Source: Burkholderiales bacterium
GTDB lineage: Bacteria > Pseudomonadota > Gammaproteobacteria > Burkholderiales > Casimicrobiaceae
Assembly: GCA_015075645.1 (NCBI GenBank)
Contig: JABTUF010000002.1
Location: forward strand, 496,001 to 560,000
Direction: 5' to 3'
Length of the DNA stretch: 64,000 nucleotides
The notes under the pieces were generated by a model. That model made no database searches. It had not been told where the DNA came from and was given only the letters and a program-made list of their open reading frames with translations. Each line of letters begins with the position of its first letter. Position 1 is the stretch's first letter. Made by a program: the position numbers and the translations under genes. This document shows positions 44,681-52,518 of the stretch, piece after piece.

Positions 44681-45952
44681 TCAGGCGCGCTCGACCACGA
44701 GCGCCGCGTCGGTGCCCCCGAACCCGCGCGAGAGGACGAGCGCGATCCCGCTCCGGGACGTACGCGTCTCGCGCGCGACCGGCAGTGCCGCGAACTCGGG
44801 GTCGATGCGCTCGAGCACCGGGATGCCCGGCACGACGCCGCGGCCCAGCGCCTCGATCGCGAGCACGGTCTCGATCGCCCCGGCCGCCGCGATCAGGTGG
44901 CCGATCGCCCACTTGAACGCGGTCACCGGAGGCGCGTGCGCGCCGAACACGTCGAGGATGCCGCGCGCCTCGGAGCGGTCGGAGGCCGGAGTGCCGTTGC
45001 CATGCGCGACGATCATCCCGACCTCGCCCGCGGAGACGCCGGCCGAGTCCAGCGCCGCGCGGATCGCGCGCGCCGGTCCGTCGCCGTCGTCACGGATCGC
45101 GAGCAGTCCCTCGCTCTCGGTCGCGTGGCCCGCGCCCAAGACGCGGGCCAGCACCGGGGCGCCCCGCCGTTCCGCGGACTCCGCGGTCTCCACCACGACG
45201 GCGCCTGCGCCCTCGCCCATCAGGCTGCCGTCGCGCGACGCATCGAACGGCCGCAGCGACGACTTCGCGAGCAGCCCCGCGCCGTGGTAGTAGAAGACGT
45301 TCTGCGGCTCGATCGGCGTGTCGTGGCCGATGGCGACGGCGCGATCGGCCTCGCCGTTGGCGAGCCCCGCCGCGGCCTCCACGATCGCGAGCATGCCGCT
45401 GACGCTGTGGTTGGTGATGCAGGCGTTCGGCCCCTTGAGGCCGAAGCGGATGCCGACGTGGCAGAGCACGTTGTTCGGCAGCGACTTCAGGAGCCACATC
45501 GGGTTGACGCCGCTGCCGAGTTCGCGGCCGAACGCGGGGAGGTCCGCGCCGGTCTCGCCGATCAGCGGGAAGTAGTCGTACTGGTTCTGGAAGTTGCCGC
45601 CGCCGGAGCCCGCGTAGAGCGCCGTGCGCTCGGAGTAGCGCGCCGCATCGTCCTCGCCCAGGCCGTCGCGGTGCGCGGCGAGGCCCGACGCGCGCACCGC
45701 CTCCCCCGCCGCGTAGAGCCCGAACACGTCGGTGCGCCGGATGACCTTCAGGAGCTTGCGGTCGCCGGCGAGTGCTGCGGCGTTGTAGTCGGCGACTTCG
45801 GCGGCGATCGGCCGCGGGAAGTGCGTCACGTCGAACGAGGTGATCGGCGCGAGCGCGCTCCTGCCCGCGACCATCGCATCGACGATCTCCGCGGGCGAGC
45901 GGCCCGCTCCGCAGATCGCGCCCATGCCGGTCACGACGACCGCGGGGGTCAT
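44681..45952 (-). CDS. Ketosynthase-like protein with Ser in place of the catalytic Cys (KS-beta)
   Basis: A 423-residue FabF-type thiolase-fold protein. Framework motifs are intact, including PITSFDVTHFPRP, RPFDASRDGSLMGEGAGAVV, the HGNGTP His (His317) and the KWAIGHLIAAAGA His (His352). The nucleophile position is Ser183 (ITNHSVSG where FabF has IATACTSG), read directly from the codon AGC. Such a protein should be unable to hold the acyl chain as a thioester but could decarboxylate malonyl-ACP or shape the chain cavity, like the chain-length factor of type II polyketide systems. It is encoded immediately after the active ketosynthase with ATGA overlap, so a heterodimer is likely. Confidence 0.85.
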   Translation of the reverse strand: MTPAVVVTGMGAICGAGRSPAEIVDAMVAGRSALAPITSFDVTHFPRPIAAEVADYNAAALAGDRKLLKVIRRTDVFGLYAAGEAVRASGLAAHRDGLGEDDAARYSERTALYAGSGGGNFQNQYDYFPLIGETGADLPAFGRELGSGVNPMWLLKSLPNNVLCHVGIRFGLKGPNACITNHSVSGMLAIVEAAAGLANGEADRAVAIGHDTPIEPQNVFYYHGAGLLAKSSLRPFDASRDGSLMGEGAGAVVVETAESAERRGAPVLARVLGAGHATESEGLLAIRDDGDGPARAIRAALDSAGVSAGEVGMIVAHGNGTPASDRSEARGILDVFGAHAPPVTAFKWAIGHLIAAAGAIETVLAIEALGRGVVPGIPVLERIDPEFAALPVARETRTSRSGIALVLSRGFGGTDAALVVERA

Positions 45953-47298
45953 GCGGCCCCCTTCGCGTCGCGGGCCGCCGGCGGCAGATGCACGGAACGG
46001 GCCGGCGCGGCCGGATAGTCCGGGTGCCGGAACGCGAGGCTGCTGTTGCTGCCGCCGAATCCGAACGAGTTCGACAGCGCGACCCGCACCGGTTGCACAC
46101 GCTCCCGCCCGGCGACGAGGTTGAGCGGGCAATCCGGGTCGGGGTGCGCGTAGTTGGCGTTGACCGGCAGCACGCCGTCGCGGATCGCGAGCGTGCACAC
46201 GACCGCCTCCACCGCGCCGGCCGCCGCGATCAGGTGACCCATCGTGCTCTTGGTCGAACTGACCGGCACGCGCACGAGGTCGTCGCCGAACACCGCGCGC
46301 ATCGCCGCACTCTCCGAGGCGTCGTTCATCGGCGTCGAGGTGCCGTGCGCGTTCACGTAGTCGACTTCCGCGGGCGTCGCGCCGGCGTCGGCGAGCGCCC
46401 AGCGCATCGCCTGGATCGGGCCGTCGCCCGACGGATGCGAATCGGTGATCCGGTACGACGAGAGCGAATTGCCGTCGCCGGCGAGTTCCGCGTAGATCCG
46501 CGCGCCGCGCGCCAGCGCGAGATCCCAGTCCTCCAGGACGACGAAGCCCGCGCCCTCGCCCAGCACGAAGCCGTTGCGCGTCGCGTCGAACGGCCGGCTC
46601 GCGCGCGCGGGCGCGTCGTTGTCGGCGGACACCGCGCCCAGCAGGCAGAAGCCGGCGAGCCCCACTGGATTGACCATCGAGTCGAATCCGCCCGCGAGCG
46701 CGCGGTCGACGCTGCCGCGGCGGATCATCTTGAGCGCCGTGCCGATCGCCTGGCCGCCCGACGCGCACGCCGTGTGCACCGAGGTCGCGTAGCCGCCGAT
46801 GCCGAAGCGCCGGCCGAGGAGCGCGAGCCCCGCGGTCGTCTGGCTGCGGCAGAACACCATCGGATCGGCGCCGGTGTCGCTCGCGACGAGTCGCTCCGGG
46901 TCGACCGCTTCGCCGTCGCCGGCGGCGAGGCCGAGCGTCGAGAGTTCCGGCCAGGCCATGCCCATCATCCCGGTCCCGACCGCGAGGCCCCAGCGATCGC
47001 GTGTCGCCGCAGTCGGTCGCTCACTCGCGTCCGCCATCGCCTGGTCGGCCGCCGCGAGCGCGAAGGCGTGCGCGCGATTGGCGAACTTGAGGAGCCGCCG
47101 GTCGTCGATGACCGCACGCGGATCGAATCCCTTGACCTCGGCCGCGATGCGGGTCGAGAACCCCGACGCGTCGAAGATCGTGATCGGCGCCCCCTGGCTC
47201 CGCCCGGCGCGCAGCGTGGCCCAGGTCGACGCGACGTCGTTGCCGGCGGGCGTCACGAGCCCGATGCCCGTGATCGCCACCCGGCGCTTCGCGGTCAT
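45949..47298 (-). CDS. Beta-ketoacyl-ACP synthase II-type ketosynthase (KS-alpha)
   Basis: A 449-residue FabF-type condensing enzyme with the complete catalytic set: Cys178 in SVHTACASGG, His318 in NAHGTSTP, Lys350 and His355 in STKSTMGHLIAAAGA. Other family motifs are ITGIGLVTPAGND, ATRNGFVLGEGAGFVVLE and NSFGFGGSNSSLAF. It elongates acyl-ACP with malonyl-ACP. It overlaps both neighbours by ATGA, the double-hotdog gene upstream and the Ser-variant ketosynthase downstream. A housekeeping fabF would sit with fabD/acpP, which are absent here, so this is a dedicated copy. Confidence 0.92.
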   Translation of the reverse strand: MTAKRRVAITGIGLVTPAGNDVASTWATLRAGRSQGAPITIFDASGFSTRIAAEVKGFDPRAVIDDRRLLKFANRAHAFALAAADQAMADASERPTAATRDRWGLAVGTGMMGMAWPELSTLGLAAGDGEAVDPERLVASDTGADPMVFCRSQTTAGLALLGRRFGIGGYATSVHTACASGGQAIGTALKMIRRGSVDRALAGGFDSMVNPVGLAGFCLLGAVSADNDAPARASRPFDATRNGFVLGEGAGFVVLEDWDLALARGARIYAELAGDGNSLSSYRITDSHPSGDGPIQAMRWALADAGATPAEVDYVNAHGTSTPMNDASESAAMRAVFGDDLVRVPVSSTKSTMGHLIAAAGAVEAVVCTLAIRDGVLPVNANYAHPDPDCPLNLVAGRERVQPVRVALSNSFGFGGSNSSLAFRHPDYPAAPARSVHLPPAARDAKGAA

Positions 47299-48101
47299 CG
47301 GTCGCGCTCCAGGCGCACGCGCGCGGTGGCGGCGGGACGGCCGTCCATCTTCGCGACCACGCGCGCCGACAGCGGATCGTCGCGGTCGACGTCGACGGCC
47401 ACCGCGAGCGTCGCGCCCGGCGGCATGAACACGCGCACCTTGACGTCCTGCATGCCGACCACGCGATGACGGTCGCCGGCCATGCGCGCCGCCGCGTTCC
47501 CCAGGGCGTCCATCAGCAGCGTGGCCGGGAACACCGGCTTGCGCGGAAAGTGGTCGGTGAAGAACGGAGCGCCTGCGGGAATCGCGAGGTGCCCGCGAAG
47601 GCTGCTGCCCTCGTCGATCGTCTCGGCGGCGACCGCGGGCGCGTCGACGCCCGCGAATCGGTCCGGTGGCGCGCCCGGGCCGGTGAGCGTCGCGAAGTCC
47701 GAACGCAACGCGTCCGGCGCGTCGAACTCCTCGCTGGGCAGCATCGGACCGAGCGCATGTTCGAGGACCAGCGCGACCTCGCCTCCGACCGACGCCCTTC
47801 CGTGGTAGGCCACGTCGCTTCCGGTCGCGCTCTCCATGTCGACCTCGAGTTCGAGCGTGTCGCCCGGGCCGAACGGACGGCAGTACCGCGTCCCGCCGGC
47901 GAGCCCGGCGACCGGACGCATCCGGAAGTCGAACGCGCTCATCGCGGCCCAGGCGGCGAGCTGGCCGAGCGCCTCGGCCGCGAGGCTCGCGGGAAAGCGC
48001 GACGCGCCGGCGGGGACCGTGTAGCGGCCGCGCACCGGGGCGCCCGGCGCGTGCGCTTCGATGCGATCGACGAACGAGAACGCGCGGAAACGCCCGGCCA
48101 T
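47295..48101 (-). CDS. Double-hotdog dehydratase-like protein (FabA/FabZ type)
   Basis: A 268-residue protein made of two hotdog domains. The C-terminal domain (about 155-265) has the dehydratase motif FFTDHFPRKPVFPATLLMDALG, with His184 and an Asp (Asp198) at the acidic position, as in FabA. The N-terminal domain (about 5-120) has the same helix, SRFPASLAAEALGQLA, with Glu43 but no His. It probably dehydrates the 3-hydroxyacyl-ACP of this pathway using residues from one or both halves. The ATGA overlap with the ketosynthase and a 16-base gap after the carrier protein support cotranslation. Confidence 0.8.
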   Translation of the reverse strand: MAGRFRAFSFVDRIEAHAPGAPVRGRYTVPAGASRFPASLAAEALGQLAAWAAMSAFDFRMRPVAGLAGGTRYCRPFGPGDTLELEVDMESATGSDVAYHGRASVGGEVALVLEHALGPMLPSEEFDAPDALRSDFATLTGPGAPPDRFAGVDAPAVAAETIDEGSSLRGHLAIPAGAPFFTDHFPRKPVFPATLLMDALGNAAARMAGDRHRVVGMQDVKVRVFMPPGATLAVAVDVDRDDPLSARVVAKMDGRPAATARVRLERDR

Positions 48102-48117
48102 CGTGTTCCGGAGGCGA

Positions 48118-48543
48118 TCAGCCCGGCGTGCCGGAGCGCTGTGCGCGGATCACGAGCTTGCAGAACGTCTCGGCCGTGAAGAGGCGCGGGATCTCCGCGA
48201 CCTTGAGCGGGGTGCGGAAACGGTCGGCGGGGACCTCGGACAGGAACGCCTTGAGCTGGGCGAGTCCACGGTCGGTCACGATGCCCTTCTGCTCGAACTC
48301 GGCCTCGGACAACGCGCCGCGCGAGTCCTCGACGATCTTGCCGCGGGGGATCTTGATCTTGAACGCGCGCTCCAGCCGGAACACGAGGTCGAGGAAGTCG
48401 ATCGACTCCGCGCCGAGGTCGTTGATGAGCGAACTCGAAGGCTCGACCTCGCCCTCGTCGCACCCGAGCGCGTCCGCGATGGTCGCCGAGACCTGCGGAT
48501 AGACGGCGTCGATGTCCTGCTGCGTGATGGTGTTGTCGGCCAT
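48118..48543 (-). CDS. Acyl carrier protein with C-terminal extension
   Basis: A 141-residue carrier protein. Residues 5-85 form the acidic four-helix ACP with the phosphopantetheine Ser47 in LGAESIDFLDLVFRLE. The motif is GAES rather than the usual GADSL. About 55 additional residues follow (from GIVTDRGLAQLKAFL to the end), predicted helical and more basic, not found in standard 75-90 residue ACPs. It should be primed by the PPTase fusion in the same operon. The start is ATG 48543, five bases after the fabG-like stop. Confidence 0.85.
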   Translation of the reverse strand: MADNTITQQDIDAVYPQVSATIADALGCDEGEVEPSSSLINDLGAESIDFLDLVFRLERAFKIKIPRGKIVEDSRGALSEAEFEQKGIVTDRGLAQLKAFLSEVPADRFRTPLKVAEIPRLFTAETFCKLVIRAQRSGTPG

Positions 48544-48548
48544 GGTGT

Positions 48549-49307
48549 TCACTCCATCTTGAATCCGCCGTCGACGTGCAGCACGGTGCCGGTCACGTAG
48601 CTCGCGCGGTCCGACGCGAGGAACCACACCGCGTCGGCGATCTCGCCCGCCGTTCCGTAGCGCCGCAGCAGGATGCGCTTTTTCGCCTCCTCGCCCGCGA
48701 GTTCGCGCACGTCCTTCGACATCTCGGTATCGATCACTCCCGGTGCCACCGCGTTCACGCGGATGCGCCGCGGACCGAGTTCGACCGCCAGCGCCCGCGT
48801 GAATGCCTCGATCGCTCCCTTGCTCGCCGCGTAGTTCGACTGGCCGCGCCCGCCGCGCGTCGCGGCGACCGAACTCAGGTTGACGATGCAGCCGGACCGG
48901 CGCGCGGTCATGTGCGGCGCCACCGCGCGGGTCACGTTGAACAGTCCGGTGACGTTGGTCTCGAGCACGGTGCGCACGTCGTCCGGCTCGAGCGCGACCA
49001 GCAGGTTATCACGGATCACTCCGGCGTTGTTCACGAGGACGTCGATGCGCTCGCAGCGCTCGATCACGCGCTCGACCGCCTGCACGCAGGCGTCCGGATC
49101 GCGCACGTCGACGCGGTCGGCGGCGACCTGCCTCCCGGCGGCGCGCGCCGTGTCGACGACCTCGCGCGCGGCCTCGTCGCTCGTCGCGTAGAGGAACGTC
49201 ACGTCCATCCCGTCGGCGGCCAGCCGTTCGACGATCGCGCGGCCGATGCCGCGGCTCCCGCCGGTCACGAGCGCGGTCCTGCCGGCGAGTCCCGAGGGCA
49301 CGCTCAT
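48549..49307 (-). CDS. 3-oxoacyl-ACP reductase (FabG-like SDR)
   Basis: A 252-residue short-chain dehydrogenase. The cofactor motif is TGGSRGIGRAI, the NNAG motif is VLVNNAGVIRDNLL, and the catalytic Ser-Tyr-Lys are in NLSSVAATRGGRGQSNYAASK. The PG motif is VNAVAPGVIDTEM and the C-terminal VTGTVLHVDGGF is FabG-like. It reduces 3-oxoacyl-ACP to 3-hydroxyacyl-ACP with NADPH. The ATG at 49307 overlaps the stop of the FabL-like gene (ATGA). Confidence 0.9.
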   Translation of the reverse strand: MSVPSGLAGRTALVTGGSRGIGRAIVERLAADGMDVTFLYATSDEAAREVVDTARAAGRQVAADRVDVRDPDACVQAVERVIERCERIDVLVNNAGVIRDNLLVALEPDDVRTVLETNVTGLFNVTRAVAPHMTARRSGCIVNLSSVAATRGGRGQSNYAASKGAIEAFTRALAVELGPRRIRVNAVAPGVIDTEMSKDVRELAGEEAKKRILLRRYGTAGEIADAVWFLASDRASYVTGTVLHVDGGFKME

Positions 49308-50059
49308 CCGGACACCGCGAATCCGCCGTCGACGAAGAGCGTCGTGCCGTTGATCTTGTCGGCTTCCGGCAGACAGAGCAGGTAGATCGCGTCGGCGACG
49401 TCGGATGGGGCGAGCGTCGGCCCCGCGGGCGTGCGCGCCGCGTACTCGGCGAGGAGCGCATCCCGGTTGGGAAAGTAGCCGAGCGCGTCGGTGTCGACGA
49501 CCCCGGCATTGACCGTGTTCACGCGGATGCCCGCGGGCCCCAGTTCCTGCGCGAGCGAGCGCACGAGCGCCTCGAGCGCGGCCTTCGAGGCTCCGACGAA
49601 CCCGTAGTTCGGGATCGCTCGGTAGGCGCCGAGGCTCGACAGCGCGACGATGCGCCCGCCGTCCTTCATCCGGGGCGCGGCGTGCTGGGCGAGGAGCGCC
49701 AGCGCGAACGCGTTGATCTCCATGCACCAGCGCCAGTGCTTGAGCTTCATCTCCATCGCCGGCTTCAGCACCCCGGACGCGGCGTTGGACACGACGATGT
49801 CGAGACGCGGGAACGCGGCATCGAAAGCAGCGAACATCTCGTCGACGCTCTGTGGATCGCCGACGCTGCCCTGGATCGTCGCCGCGACGCGGCCGAGCGC
49901 GCGCACCTCGGTGGCGAGCGCTTCCGCGTCGTCGTGGCTGTTGTAGTAGTTGATCGCGACGTCGGCGCCCGCGCGCGCGAGCTTCAACGCGGTGGCACGG
50001 CCGATACCGCGCGCGCCTCCGGTGACGAGCGCGGTCTTGCCTGCGAGCGTAAGGTTCAT
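49304..50059 (-). CDS. Enoyl-ACP reductase III (FabL-like SDR)
   Basis: A 251-residue SDR closely resembling Bacillus FabL. The cofactor loop is TGGARGIGRAT. The active-site Tyr and Lys are six residues apart (NYGFVGASKAALEAL, Y-x6-K), which is the enoyl-reductase spacing rather than the Y-x3-K of ketoreductases. VNAGVVDTDALGYFPNRD and TPAGPTLAP also match FabL. It would reduce the trans-2-enoyl-ACP, so the operon can make fully saturated chains. Overlaps with both neighbours (ATGA at 49304-49307 and 50056-50059) suggest coupling. Confidence 0.85.
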   Translation of the reverse strand: MNLTLAGKTALVTGGARGIGRATALKLARAGADVAINYYNSHDDAEALATEVRALGRVAATIQGSVGDPQSVDEMFAAFDAAFPRLDIVVSNAASGVLKPAMEMKLKHWRWCMEINAFALALLAQHAAPRMKDGGRIVALSSLGAYRAIPNYGFVGASKAALEALVRSLAQELGPAGIRVNTVNAGVVDTDALGYFPNRDALLAEYAARTPAGPTLAPSDVADAIYLLCLPEADKINGTTLFVDGGFAVSG

Positions 50060-51231
50060 CGACGGGACGGGCCGGGAGGCGCTGCGGTCGCGTGGGCCGT
50101 CATTCTAGGGCCTTCCCGCCCGGCCGCCCGCGACGGGTTTACCAACCCGGCCGCCTCCAATCGCCGGCCGGACGCGAGGTCGCGCTGGGCGCGCACCACG
50201 CGCTTCAGTTCGAGCACCCAGTGCCGCTTGACGCTGTGCCAGACGTCTGCCGCCCAGATCGTGCTGCCGCGGGCGGCTTCCGGCGGATCCTCGGGGGTGG
50301 GCGCACGTCCCGGAACATAGGACTCGATCCAGGCGCGCAGGCGGGGGTCCTGCAGGAGATCGGCCGTGACCGGGGCGAGCACGTGACTGGTGTCCGCGGG
50401 CAGCGCGACGTTGCGCACCTTCGCGGTGCCGGCGGCCACGTACGGGTTCGCGAACCGGGTCCCGGGGAAGGTCATCGCAAAGGGATCGAATTCGATGTCG
50501 AAGCCGGTGAATTCGACGACCGTGTCGGGAATCGTGCGCAGCGCCGGGAAGTCGTCCCACTGGTTGGGGAGGATGAACGACCAGCCCCCCGCGCCGAGCG
50601 CCGAAGCGTACGCCACCACCAGGCCGATCACCGGCCGGGCGCTGCCGGAGAACGGGTCGACGATGGTGTCGCGTGGTTCGGCCGCATCGGTCAGCGGATT
50701 CCAGACGGCGAGCGACGAGCGGTAGACGCCGGCGAGTTCCCTCAGCACCTTCACGACGTAGAGACCGCCCTGGCTGTGGCCGACGATCATCGGGCGCATC
50801 GCGTCCTGCTCGTACTGCCAGGCGGCGATGCCCGCGAGCCTCGGCGTGTAGGCGTAGGGACTGTACGACCAGTCGCCGTTGCCGGGATCGCGGATCCGCG
50901 TCTCCGGATAGCCCATGCCCGCGAGGAAGGTGCCGAACGAGGTCATCGCGAGGTACACCGGATAGACGCCGCCGTGGATCAGCATGATCCGCGGCGCAGG
51001 CGCCCCGGCGAGCACCTGCGCCACGTCGTCCGCGCTCACATGCTCTGGGTCGAGCGCGAGGATGCGATCGCCGAGTTCGCGCTCGATGCGCTGCGAGGAG
51101 AGCGCCGCGAACTCGCCCGGCCGCGGCTCGATCGGTTGGATCGGGAACGGCGGACTGGCCGCGCAGCCCGCGACCAACCACGCGGCGACGAACGCCCATG
51201 CGAGCGTTCGGGGGATGGCGACCCGGATCAT
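50056..51231 (-). CDS. Lipoprotein alpha/beta hydrolase (lipase-like) 1
   Basis: A 391-residue predicted lipoprotein: signal MIRVAIPRTLAWAFVAAW with lipobox LVAGC (Cys23). The nucleophile elbow is IVGHSQGGLYVV (Ser153). The conserved TSHVLAPVTADLL may supply the His, and IVDPFSGSARP carries acidic residues. It shares blocks with the second hydrolase of the operon (AGMGYP, GHSxGG, IVDPxSG, TSH, DVWHSVKRHW). It is probably anchored in the outer membrane, acting on a lipid ester. The C-terminal 40 residues are a low-complexity tail that runs to the overlap with the FabL-like gene. Confidence 0.8.
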   Translation of the reverse strand: MIRVAIPRTLAWAFVAAWLVAGCAASPPFPIQPIEPRPGEFAALSSQRIERELGDRILALDPEHVSADDVAQVLAGAPAPRIMLIHGGVYPVYLAMTSFGTFLAGMGYPETRIRDPGNGDWSYSPYAYTPRLAGIAAWQYEQDAMRPMIVGHSQGGLYVVKVLRELAGVYRSSLAVWNPLTDAAEPRDTIVDPFSGSARPVIGLVVAYASALGAGGWSFILPNQWDDFPALRTIPDTVVEFTGFDIEFDPFAMTFPGTRFANPYVAAGTAKVRNVALPADTSHVLAPVTADLLQDPRLRAWIESYVPGRAPTPEDPPEAARGSTIWAADVWHSVKRHWVLELKRVVRAQRDLASGRRLEAAGLVNPSRAAGREGPRMTAHATAAPPGPSRR

Positions 51232-52517
51232 GACAAGTGCTGGAGGGAGGCGACGAGCCGGTCGAGCGCAGCGCGCGCTTCCGGCTCCGCGACGACGGCG
51301 GGGCGGAAGGATACACCAAGCTCGAGCGAAGCCCCGGTGAACGTCGCGGCGACGACGATCGGCGCGAGCGGTCCGGTCGACACGCCGCGGCGGTAGCCCT
51401 CCGGACACCGACCCGCCTGCGGCGCCATCGCGTCCCACAGGCCGGGGAGCGACAGCGAGGTGACACCGGCCCACACCGGGTAGTGCTTCGCGAACAGCGA
51501 ATCACGCATGTCGTCGCGCACCACGCGCCAGGCGAGCCCGGACAGCGCGATCGCGAGGAGCGAGCGCAGGTAGCGGCGCTTCGCGCGGACGTCGCGACTC
51601 TCCGCGTGCATCGCGCGCACGACGTCGTCCAAAGGCGCGCCCGCCGGATCGCGGTACGCCGCCCGGAACGACGACAGGAACTGGCCGAACACGCGCCCGG
51701 CCGGTCCCGCGCAGTCGCGGCGGATGTTGACGATCGACGCGACGCCGATCTCGTAGCGCCTGGCGCCGGGGGCGGGCTCCGGCCGCAGCGGCGCGACCGC
51801 CCGCGCCACCGCCGCCATCAGCACGTCGTTGCGGGTCGCGGCGCAGCGCTTCGCGACGCCGGCCATGCGCTCGACCGCGGCGGCGTCGAGGCTCGCCGTC
51901 AGGAACGCGTTGCGGCCGTCGCGTATCTCGAGGCCCGGCGCGCGCCGCGCCCGTTTCGCGCGCGCGGCGAGCCTTGGCAGGAGCGCCGCGGCCTCGACGC
52001 ACCGCCAGGGGTGCCGGAGCACGAGACGCCGGTAGCGCGCCGGATGGCGCTCGAGGCGCACGGGCGGCGGCCCGCCGAGATAGCCCGCGCAGATCGCCCC
52101 CAGCAATGCCGCCGCCGAATCGCCGCCCGCGATCAGGTGGTCGTAGGCGAGCACGAGCCAGAACGCATCGACGTCGACGACGACGTGGAAGCGGAACGGG
52201 CAGTAGCCGCCGTCACGCGGAAACGCGGCTTCGAGCGTGCGTTCGATCGTCGCGCGCAGCGATTCGTCGACGGACGGAGCGGACCGCACGACGTCGAGCG
52301 CGACCTCGGCGGCTCCACCGCTCCACTCGTAGCGACCGCGCCGAGCATCGAGGACGTATCCGGCGAGTCCGGCCGCCTCCAGGGTCGCCGCGACCGTGCT
52401 GCGCAGCCTCGCCTCGTCGAGCGGCGCGTCCACGCGCGCCGCGTGCGCCGCGTTGTACGGATGGCGCGACCGCCACCGCAGCATCGTCGCCTGGAACAGG
52501 TTCAGCGCGCCGCGCAT
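51228..52517 (-). CDS. Condensation/WS-DGAT-like acyltransferase with altered HHxxxDG motif
   Basis: A 429-residue protein with the CoA-dependent acyltransferase fold shared by NRPS condensation domains, wax ester synthases and Pap-type acyltransferases. The active-site motif reads YDHLIAGGDS (Asp126-His127-x3-Gly131-Gly132) where HHxxxDG is usual. The catalytic second His is kept, while the first His and the structural Asp are changed. A downstream segment, RYEIGVASIVNIRRD, resembles the conserved solvent-channel strand. It could transfer an acyl group from the operon's carrier protein or from CoA to an alcohol or amine. It overlaps the lipoprotein hydrolase start (ATGA). Confidence 0.7.
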   Translation of the reverse strand: MRGALNLFQATMLRWRSRHPYNAAHAARVDAPLDEARLRSTVAATLEAAGLAGYVLDARRGRYEWSGGAAEVALDVVRSAPSVDESLRATIERTLEAAFPRDGGYCPFRFHVVVDVDAFWLVLAYDHLIAGGDSAAALLGAICAGYLGGPPPVRLERHPARYRRLVLRHPWRCVEAAALLPRLAARAKRARRAPGLEIRDGRNAFLTASLDAAAVERMAGVAKRCAATRNDVLMAAVARAVAPLRPEPAPGARRYEIGVASIVNIRRDCAGPAGRVFGQFLSSFRAAYRDPAGAPLDDVVRAMHAESRDVRAKRRYLRSLLAIALSGLAWRVVRDDMRDSLFAKHYPVWAGVTSLSLPGLWDAMAPQAGRCPEGYRRGVSTGPLAPIVVAATFTGASLELGVSFRPAVVAEPEARAALDRLVASLQHLS

Positions 52518-52518
52518 G

